A stretch of DNA of 64,000 bases from Actinoplanes xinjiangensis (GTDB taxonomy: Bacteria > Actinomycetota > Actinomycetes > Mycobacteriales > Micromonosporaceae), in contig NZ_QGGR01000017.1 in assembly GCF_003148685.1 (NCBI RefSeq), positions 1 to 64,000 of the forward strand, read 5' to 3'. Made by a program: the position numbers and the translations under genes. How positions within the stretch are numbered: the first letter of the stretch is position 1; the number at the start of each line of letters is the position of its first letter. Shown here one piece after another: positions 58,336 through 64,000 of the stretch. The notes beneath the pieces were generated by a model that was not told the origin of the DNA, searched no databases, and saw nothing but the letters and a program-made list of their open reading frames with translations.

Positions 58336-58866
58336 CTACGGCTGGGGACTCACGTAGACCCGGAGCTCCAGCAGGATCGGCGGGTCGAAGTCGTCGAGGT
58401 GCAGGTCCAGATCGCCGGCCCGCAACCAGCCCTCGGACTCGTAGAGGGCGACCGCCGCCGGCAACGACCGGCCCACATCGAGGACCGCCCGCCTGCCCCA
58501 CACCGGGGCCCGGGCGGTCGCATGCCGCACCAGAGCCCGGCCGAGACCGGTACGCCGCAGCTCGGGGGCCACGAACAGGCGGGCCAGCAGGGCCAGGCCG
58601 CCAACCGGCAGGCCGGTCGCCTCGGCGGCCACCGTCAGGGTGGGATCCTCCGGCGGGCAGTGCAGGGCGACGTGGCCGACGATCTCGCCGTCCCGCTCGG
58701 CCACCCAGGCCGCCCGCTCGTGGTCGGACCGGAAGAAAGCGGGCAGGTCCCCGGGCGCCAGATGCAGCGGGTAGCCGTCGCGGGCATGCACCCGGGTCAG
58801 CAGGTCGAGGCAGGCGGCCGTGTCGTCGTCGGTCTTCTCCCGGATCACCGGTGTCGCGGTTCGCAC
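58336..58866 (-). CDS. GNAT family N-acetyltransferase
   Basis: A 176-residue acetyltransferase: VIREKTDDDTAACLDLLTRVHARDGYP (about 8-34), AAWVAERDGEIVGHVALH, LARLFVAPELRRTGLGRALVRHATARA (motif A with RRTGLG for acetyl-CoA, about 101-127) and ALYESEGWLRAG. The start GTG 58866 is chosen because the frame upstream is a Pro/Ala-rich repeat-like tail (58870-59040) with imperfect GGTGGCTGGTGGC repeats. The substrate is unknown. It follows the sigma-factor partner gene on the same strand. Confidence 0.82.
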   Translation of the reverse strand: MRTATPVIREKTDDDTAACLDLLTRVHARDGYPLHLAPGDLPAFFRSDHERAAWVAERDGEIVGHVALHCPPEDPTLTVAAEATGLPVGGLALLARLFVAPELRRTGLGRALVRHATARAPVWGRRAVLDVGRSLPAAVALYESEGWLRAGDLDLHLDDFDPPILLELRVYVSPQP

Positions 58867-59023
58867 CGCCGGATCGTAGGGCCGGCGACCGAGCAGGGCA
58901 TCCGTGTTTCCCACCTTGCGGCGCCGGGTGGCTGGTGGCGCCGGGTGGCTGGTGGCGGCGCCACCAGCCGCGGCTGTGCTGCTAGCAGCCGGGGCTGTGC
59001 CGCTAACACTTGCGGTCGTGCCG

Positions 59024-60067
59024 CTACCAGCTGCCGGCATCGTCCAGGTTGTCGGCTTGGCGGTAACCGGCCAGCAGCCGTATGGCCTCCGCCTCGGTCA
59101 CGCCGTCACCCCAGTCGCCCCAGCCCTCCCGGATCAGGCCCACCGAGCACGAGCCCACGACCGTGGTCAGCACCCCGTCGCTGCGGCGTTCCACCTGGTA
59201 CGGCCCCGCGGTCAGGTCACCGTGCGAGGTGTCGGCCAACGGGTTGTCGGGGTGGGACCGCTCCACCCGGAGGGAGAACCAGTGTTCGTCGTCGCCGACC
59301 CGCAGCGCACCCTCCTCGAACCCGCGGCCGCCGAGGGTGACGCTGCAATGCAGGATGCGCATGCCGCCCGGCACGTCGGTCAGCCGGAACGGCGTCGCAC
59401 ACCGCTGGGCAGAGTCCAACCGCACCTTCGCCGTGGCGGCGACCGCCTGCTCCGGGTCGTGCGCGAACGACTCCAGCTTCGCCCACAACCCGTCGGCCGG
59501 CTGCCAGCGGACCGTCCAGAGGCCCGCGCCACCGGGCAGGTCGTCCACCCAGACGGTGCCGGGCCGGTCGCCGACCCGCACGTCGTACGTCGTCACCGGA
59601 TCTCCGCTCGCGCCGAGCGTCCGCTGTTCGCCCGCCAGGTCCTCCTCGGTCCTGGCCAGGACGAACAGCGCGGTCATCGTGTCACCGCGGACCTCCACGC
59701 TCTCGGTGCCGCCGCCCGCCGCCCAGGTGACATACCGGGCGCCGGCCGTCAGATCGGCGGCGCTGAAGTGCAGGGTCGTGGCATCGGTGCCGACGAGTTC
59801 GGGACGGGCCGTGGCGCCCGGCCGGTCGGGCGCGGCCGGAAGGGCCACCGTCGCCGGGCCGGGTGCGGGCAGGCTGGGCCCGAACAACGTGGTGACGGCC
59901 ACGACCGCGGACACCGCCGCCGTGCCGAGCACCGCGACGGCCCGCCGCCGCCGTTTGAGCCGGCCACCGTTCGCCCGGGCCCGCCCGACCAGGGCTTCGG
60001 TGTCGAGATCCCCTCCAGCGTGGGCCTGAAGGGTGGCCACGATCCGCTCGTCGAGATCGTGCGACAT
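59024..60067 (-). CDS. Membrane-anchored partner of SigE-family sigma factor
   Basis: A 347-residue protein with a cytoplasmic N-terminus of about 42 residues (MSHDLDERIVATLQAHAGGDLDTEALVGRARANGGRLKRRRR), one membrane span (AVAVLGTAAVSAVVAVTTLFG, about 43-63), and a large extracellular beta-rich domain of about 280 residues. Its ATG shares one base with the sigma factor stop (TGATG). The layout fits an anti-sigma-type membrane regulator, though no ZAS zinc motif is visible, so the mechanism is unclear. Confidence 0.78.
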   Translation of the reverse strand: MSHDLDERIVATLQAHAGGDLDTEALVGRARANGGRLKRRRRAVAVLGTAAVSAVVAVTTLFGPSLPAPGPATVALPAAPDRPGATARPELVGTDATTLHFSAADLTAGARYVTWAAGGGTESVEVRGDTMTALFVLARTEEDLAGEQRTLGASGDPVTTYDVRVGDRPGTVWVDDLPGGAGLWTVRWQPADGLWAKLESFAHDPEQAVAATAKVRLDSAQRCATPFRLTDVPGGMRILHCSVTLGGRGFEEGALRVGDDEHWFSLRVERSHPDNPLADTSHGDLTAGPYQVERRSDGVLTTVVGSCSVGLIREGWGDWGDGVTEAEAIRLLAGYRQADNLDDAGSW

Positions 60068-60702
60068 CAGAGCGCTCCCGTCGTCGAGGCGGACGTAGAA
60101 GTAGAGGCCGGCAAAACGGAGGAAGGCGCCGAAGGAATCCTGGAAGACGGCGACGGAGCCCTGGAAGACGCCGGCGAGGAGGGCCGGGAAGCCGGCGCCG
60201 AAGGAGGCCCGGAAGACGGCCCGGAAGGCGGCGACAGGACAGGGGCGGCGCGGAGTGCCGTCAAGGCCCGGGCCGCGTGGGTACGCACGGTGCCCGTCGA
60301 GCAGCCCATGACGTTCGCGATGGCCGTGTCGTCGAGGTCTTCGTAGTAGCGCAGCACGATCACCGTCCGCTGGCGGGCCGGCAGTTCCTGGACGAGTCGC
60401 CACATCGCGTCGCGTTCGGCGACTGCGGCGGCTTCGTCTGCGGTACCGGCCGAGTCGGCGATCACCGGCACCGTCACCTCGTGGCTGCTGCGCCGTCGCC
60501 ACCACGAGTGATGTGCGTTGAGCAGCATCCGCCGGACGTAGAGGTCGGGCTGTTCGGCGCGGGCGATGCGGTTCCACCGGGCGTAGGCGCGGGCCAGCAC
60601 ATCCTGCACCAGGTCCTCGGCCCGGTGGCGATCACCGGTCAGCAGCCGCGCGAGCCGAACCAGCGACGGCCCGCGGGCGTAGGCGTATTCCTCGAACGTC
60701 AC
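60067..60702 (-). CDS. SigE-family ECF RNA polymerase sigma factor
   Basis: A 211-residue extracytoplasmic-function sigma factor of the actinobacterial SigE-family type. Region 2 is LVRLARLLTGDRHRAEDLVQDVLARAYARW (about 14-43) and YVRRMLLNAHHSWWRRR (about 55-71); region 4 is LPARQRTVIVLRYYEDLDDTAIANVMGCSTGTVRTHAARAL (about 106-146). The last 55 residues form an unusual Ser/Pro/Ala-rich repeat tail (SGPSSGPPSAPAS...), encoded by a degenerate DNA repeat. It is coupled to a membrane partner gene. A TGTCTACGCGGTGGG sequence upstream may be an autoregulated promoter. Confidence 0.9.
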   Translation of the reverse strand: MTFEEYAYARGPSLVRLARLLTGDRHRAEDLVQDVLARAYARWNRIARAEQPDLYVRRMLLNAHHSWWRRRSSHEVTVPVIADSAGTADEAAAVAERDAMWRLVQELPARQRTVIVLRYYEDLDDTAIANVMGCSTGTVRTHAARALTALRAAPVLSPPSGPSSGPPSAPASRPSSPASSRAPSPSSRIPSAPSSVLPASTSTSASTTGAL

Positions 60703-60759
60703 GCCCTATTGAACGCGCTGACCGACCCACCGCGTAGACACCGCCCACAAGATCATTTC

Positions 60760-61200
60760 CAGCCGGCTCCCACCCCACTCGAAACAGCGGCGAGAGCCGA
60801 CAGCGGAGATGCGGCCCGACTTCGGCTGGTTCCCACCGCTGTCTCAACGACCCCGAGACAGCGGTGGGAACCAGCCGAAGTCGACCTCAGGCCCGCGGTA
60901 CGTCTCCGGCTGGCTCTCACCGTCGTCTCAAGGGCCGTGAGGCAGCGGTGGCGGCCAGCCGAAGTTGACCTTGGCGTGTTGTTCGTTCGCGGCTGGCTCC
61001 CACCGTCGTCTCGGCGGCCTTGAGGCAGCGGTGAGAGCCAGCCGGAGTTGACCTTGACGTTCCGCTCATGCCCGGCTGGTTCCCAGCGTCGTCTCGAGGG
61101 CCGTGAGGCAGCGTTGGGGGCTAGCCGGGGGAGTGTGGCTGGTTGTCAGCGTCGTCTTGGGGGGCTTGAGGCAGCGGTGAGAACCAGCCGGGTTGGCCTT
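60760..61200. repeat. Tandem array of long hairpins, 83-bp period
   Basis: Five clear copies and one degraded copy of a CGGCTGG...CCAGCCG hairpin, with CGGCTGG at 60824, 60907, 60990 and 61073 (exactly 83 bp apart) and a shortened copy near 61137. The first is a perfect 29-bp inverted repeat (60818-60846 and 60856-60884) with a 9-nt loop. It fills most of the gap between the sigma factor and rhamnose genes. Confidence 0.9.
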
Positions 61201-61239
61201 GACCGGGGTGAGCGGCCGCACGTAATCTACCGGTAACTC

Positions 61240-61251
61240 TGAAACGTTTCA
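61240..61251. promoter_or_regulatory. LacI-family operator of the rhamnose operon
   Basis: TGAAACGTTTCA, a perfect 12-bp palindrome, 40 nt before the start of the aldolase-dehydrogenase gene. It matches the element in the LacI gene leader at all but one position. Confidence 0.65.
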
Positions 61252-61291
61252 CGATCTGAAGCTGAACCACGACGACGAAGAGCGGATCCCC

Positions 61292-63322
61292 ATGACCAAC
61301 CCCGTAGTCTCCGAGCTCATCTCCCGCTCGAACCGCCTCGGCGCGGATCCGCGGACCACCAACTACGCCGGCGGCAACACCTCCGCCAAGGGCGCCGACA
61401 TCGACCCGGTGACCGGGGACGCGGTCGACCTGGTGTGGGTGAAGGGCTCCGGCGGTGACCTGGGCACGCTCACCGAGAAGGGCCTGGCCGTGCTCCGCCT
61501 GGACCGGCTGCGCGCGCTGACCGGCGTCTACCCGGGCGTGGAGCGCGAGGACGAGATGGTCGCCGCCTTCGACTACTGCCTGCACGGGCGCGGTGGGGCC
61601 GCCCCGAGCATCGACACCGCGATGCACGGTCTGGTGGACGCGCCGCACGTCGACCACCTGCACCCGGACGCCGGTATCGCGATCGCGACGGCCGCCGACG
61701 GTCCGGCGCTGACCAAGGAGATCTTCGGCGACCGGGTGCTCTGGGTGGACTGGCGCCGCCCGGGCTTCCAGCTGGGCCTGGACATCGCCGCCGCGCACCG
61801 GGCGAACCCGCAGGCGATCGGCGTCATCCTGGGTGGGCACGGGATCACCGCGTGGGGCGCGACGAGTGAGGAGTGCGAGGCCAACTCCACCGAGATCATC
61901 AACACCGCCGCGGCCTACATCGACGAGCACGGCCGCACCGAGCCGTTCGGGCCGGACAGGATCGGCGCGCTGGACACGGAGGCACGGCGCCGGCGCGCCG
62001 CCGCACTCTTCCCGGTGATCCGCGGTCTCGTCTCCACCGACCGTCCCCAGGTCGGCCACTTCACCGACAGTGACGTGGTGCTGGAGTTCGTGGGCAGTGA
62101 GCGCCTGGCGGAGCTGGGCGCCCTGGGCACCTCCTGCCCGGACCATTTCCTGCGTACCAAGGTGAAGCCGCTGGTCCTGGACACGGCTCCGGACGCACCC
62201 CTGGACGAGGTGACCGCCCGGCTCCGGGAGCTGCACGAGGCGTATCGCGAGGACTACCGCGGCTACTACGAGCGGCACGCGACCGCGGACAGTCCGGCGA
62301 TCCGTGGCGCCGACCCGGCGATCGTGCTGGTCCCGGGCGTGGGCATGTTCTCCTTCGGCGCCAACAAGCAGACCGCGCGGGTGGCCGGCGAGTTCTACGT
62401 CAACGCGATCAACGTGATGCGCGGTGCCGAGGCGATCTCCCGGTATGCGCCGATCGACGAGTCGGAGAAGTTCCGCATCGAGTACTGGGCTCTCGAGGAG
62501 GCCAAGCTCCAGCGCATGCCGAAGCCGAAGCCGCTGGCCACCCGGGTCGCCCTGGTCACCGGCGCCGGTTCGGGCATCGGCCGGGCGATCGCGCTGCGGC
62601 TGGCCGCCGAGGGCGCGTGTGTCGTGGTCAGCGATCGGGACACCGGGGCGGCCGCGACGGTCGCCGCGGAGATCGGTGGCGCCGACGTCGCCGTCGCGGT
62701 GAGCCTCGACGTGACCGACGAGGACGCGGTGGGCGCTGCCGTACAGGAGGCTGTCCTGGCTTTCGGTGGGGTTGATCTGGTGGTCAACAACGCCGGCCTG
62801 TCGCTGTCGAAGTCGCTGCTCGACACCACGGCGCGTGACTGGGACCTGCAGCACGACGTGATGGCCAAGGGCTCGTTCCTGGTGTCGCGGGAGACCGCGC
62901 GGGTGCTGATCGCGCAGGGCATGGGCGGCGACATCATCTACATCTCCAGCAAGAACTCGATCTTCGCGGGACCGAACAACGTCGCCTACGGCGCCGCCAA
63001 GGCCGACCAGGCCCATCAGGTCCGCCTGCTGGCCGCCGAGTTGGGCCCGCACGGCATCCGGGTCAACGGCATCAACCCCGACGGCGTGGTACGCGGTTCC
63101 GGCATCTTCGCCGGGGGCTGGGGCGCCGACCGGGCGGCCGTCTACGGGGTACCGGAGGAGAAGCTGGGCGAGTTCTACGCGCAGCGCACCCTGCTCAAGC
63201 GGGAGGTCCTGCCCGAGCACATCGCCAACGCGGTCTTCGCGATCACCGGTGGCGACCTGACCCACACCACCGGCCTGCACGTTCCCGTGGACGCGGGTGT
63301 CGCCGCGGCGTTCCTGCGATGA
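61292..63322 (+). CDS. rhaEW: Bifunctional rhamnulose-1-phosphate aldolase / lactaldehyde dehydrogenase
   Basis: A 676-residue fusion that splits rhamnulose-1-phosphate to dihydroxyacetone phosphate and L-lactaldehyde, then oxidises the aldehyde. The N-terminal class II aldolase part (about 1-405) has NYAGGNTSAKG, the zinc histidines in HVDHLHPDAG (about 118-127) and GGHGITAWG. The C-terminal short-chain dehydrogenase (about 418-676) has VALVTGAGSGIGRA, NNAGLS, a catalytic Ser in YISSKNS, and YGAAK (about 566-570). ATG 61292 is used. It is under the TGAAACGTTTCA element and coupled to rhaB (ATGA). Confidence 0.93.
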   Translation: MTNPVVSELISRSNRLGADPRTTNYAGGNTSAKGADIDPVTGDAVDLVWVKGSGGDLGTLTEKGLAVLRLDRLRALTGVYPGVEREDEMVAAFDYCLHGRGGAAPSIDTAMHGLVDAPHVDHLHPDAGIAIATAADGPALTKEIFGDRVLWVDWRRPGFQLGLDIAAAHRANPQAIGVILGGHGITAWGATSEECEANSTEIINTAAAYIDEHGRTEPFGPDRIGALDTEARRRRAAALFPVIRGLVSTDRPQVGHFTDSDVVLEFVGSERLAELGALGTSCPDHFLRTKVKPLVLDTAPDAPLDEVTARLRELHEAYREDYRGYYERHATADSPAIRGADPAIVLVPGVGMFSFGANKQTARVAGEFYVNAINVMRGAEAISRYAPIDESEKFRIEYWALEEAKLQRMPKPKPLATRVALVTGAGSGIGRAIALRLAAEGACVVVSDRDTGAAATVAAEIGGADVAVAVSLDVTDEDAVGAAVQEAVLAFGGVDLVVNNAGLSLSKSLLDTTARDWDLQHDVMAKGSFLVSRETARVLIAQGMGGDIIYISSKNSIFAGPNNVAYGAAKADQAHQVRLLAAELGPHGIRVNGINPDGVVRGSGIFAGGWGADRAAVYGVPEEKLGEFYAQRTLLKREVLPEHIANAVFAITGGDLTHTTGLHVPVDAGVAAAFLR

Positions 63323-64000
63323 GCGAGGCCTTCGCGGCCGTCGATCTCGGCGCGTCCAGTGGGCGCGTCGTGGTCGGCCGGTTCGGCAACGGCAGCCTGG
63401 ACCTGGACGTGGTGCACCGGTTCCCGAACGAACCGGTGCGGGTCGGCGGCACCCTGCACTGGGACATCCTGTCGCTGTACCGGGGAGTGCTCGACGGGCT
63501 GGCGAAGGCCGGGCCGGTCCGCAGCATCGGCATCGACTCGTGGGCCGTCGACTACGGGCTGATCGACGCGGACGGCGCGCTGCTCGGCAACCCGGTGCAC
63601 TACCGGGACGCCCGCACCGACGGGATCGCCGACCGGGTCCGGGACCTCTACGACGTCTGCGGGCTGCAGAGGCTGCCGTTCAACACGGTGTATCAGCTGC
63701 TCGCGGCCGAGCCGACGGTCCAGTACGCGGCGGCGCAGCGGCTGCTGCTGATCCCGGACCTGCTGGCCTGGTGGCTGACCGGGGAGATCGGCGCGGAGTA
63801 CACGAACGCGTCGACGACCGGGCTGCTCGACGTCCGTACCCGGGAATGGTCCTGGCCGTTGATCTCCGAGTTGGGGTTGCGGGCCGGGCTGTTGCCGCCG
63901 GTGCGGCACCCGGGTGACCGGATCGGCCTCTTCGATGGGACCCCGGTGGTCGCGGTCGGGTCGCACGACACGGCCAGCGCGGTGGTGGCCGTCCCGGCGG
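63319..64000 (+). CDS. rhaB: Rhamnulokinase, truncated by window end
   Basis: The first 227 codons of an FGGY-family kinase that phosphorylates L-rhamnulose. The ATG overlaps the preceding stop (ATGA). It begins MSEAFAAVDLGASSGRVVVG, the first phosphate-binding loop, and continues with SIGIDSWAVDYGLID (about 75-89), HYRDARTDG, LPFNTVYQLLA and PDLLAWWLTGEIGAEYTNASTTGLLDV, all typical of RhaB. The rest lies beyond 64000. With the upstream fusion it completes two steps of rhamnose breakdown; an isomerase and transporter are not in the window. Confidence 0.92.
   Translation, partial: MSEAFAAVDLGASSGRVVVGRFGNGSLDLDVVHRFPNEPVRVGGTLHWDILSLYRGVLDGLAKAGPVRSIGIDSWAVDYGLIDADGALLGNPVHYRDARTDGIADRVRDLYDVCGLQRLPFNTVYQLLAAEPTVQYAAAQRLLLIPDLLAWWLTGEIGAEYTNASTTGLLDVRTREWSWPLISELGLRAGLLPPVRHPGDRIGLFDGTPVVAVGSHDTASAVVAVPA

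Noticed and set aside
60760..61200. Possible CRISPR array
   Set aside because: The 83-bp units are long hairpins without short identical repeats separated by unique spacers, and no cas gene is nearby.

Overview
The window is high-GC (roughly 70 percent or more) DNA with strong G/C bias at third codon positions, dense gene packing, many ATGA/GTGA/TGATG overlaps and frequent GTG starts. This points to a filamentous actinomycete. A SAM-IV-type riboswitch, a SigE-family ECF sigma factor and FliA/WhiG-like promoter motifs fit Micromonosporaceae such as Actinoplanes, but the genus is an inference. It looks like chromosomal housekeeping and accessory sequence; I see no rRNA, tRNA, phage, insertion sequence or CRISPR array.

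Layout. 0-6.5 kb: a PEP mutase/isocitrate lyase-like gene divergent from an IclR regulator, a DUF2461 gene, a secreted M14 carboxypeptidase, and a PadR regulator with a membrane protein. 6.5-10.3 kb: a heterodimeric ABC exporter. 10.3-16.4 kb: secreted nuclease, thymidine kinase, NDH-2, MarR plus alpha/beta hydrolase, rhamnose mutarotase and small genes. 16.4-19.8 kb: two tandem GAF-PAS histidine kinases, each with a FliA-like promoter directly against its start codon. 19.7-25.8 kb: a secreted DUF1906/FG-GAP protein, STAS and HD proteins, an M20 peptidase, DUF1684, and a SAM-IV riboswitch ahead of a class V aminotransferase. 25.8-32.8 kb: a GGDEF-EAL protein, a GH92 gene with a glycosyltransferase, and an ArsR-SRPBCC pair. 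33-37.4 kb: a cluster of unrelated tandem repeats (9, 36, 40 and about 103 bp) around a degenerate EgtA-like gene. 37.8-48.4 kb: nitrilase, ATP-grasp, spermidine-synthase-like, GNAT and phosphotransferase genes, two membrane proteins, a LacI regulator, bluB, DUF72 and small genes. 48.6-52 kb: a secreted cutinase/PET-hydrolase-like enzyme divergent from an rtcB operon ending in prfH. 52.2-58.1 kb: a two-domain Lrp/AsnC regulator divergent from a DHA2 transporter, then a second heterodimeric ABC exporter. 58.3-64 kb: GNAT, a SigE-family sigma factor with a membrane partner, a hairpin repeat array, and the rhamnose operon (aldolase-dehydrogenase fusion, then rhamnulokinase cut by the window edge).

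Working together. The most notable unit is rtcB, two unreported-looking micro-ORFs and prfH, all translationally coupled; by homology it repairs and rescues damaged ribosomes. A second theme is a scattered rhamnose regulon: TTGAAACGTTTCAA-like palindromes lie upstream of rhaM (15.2 kb), the LacI gene (44.4 kb) and the rhamnose operon (61.2 kb).
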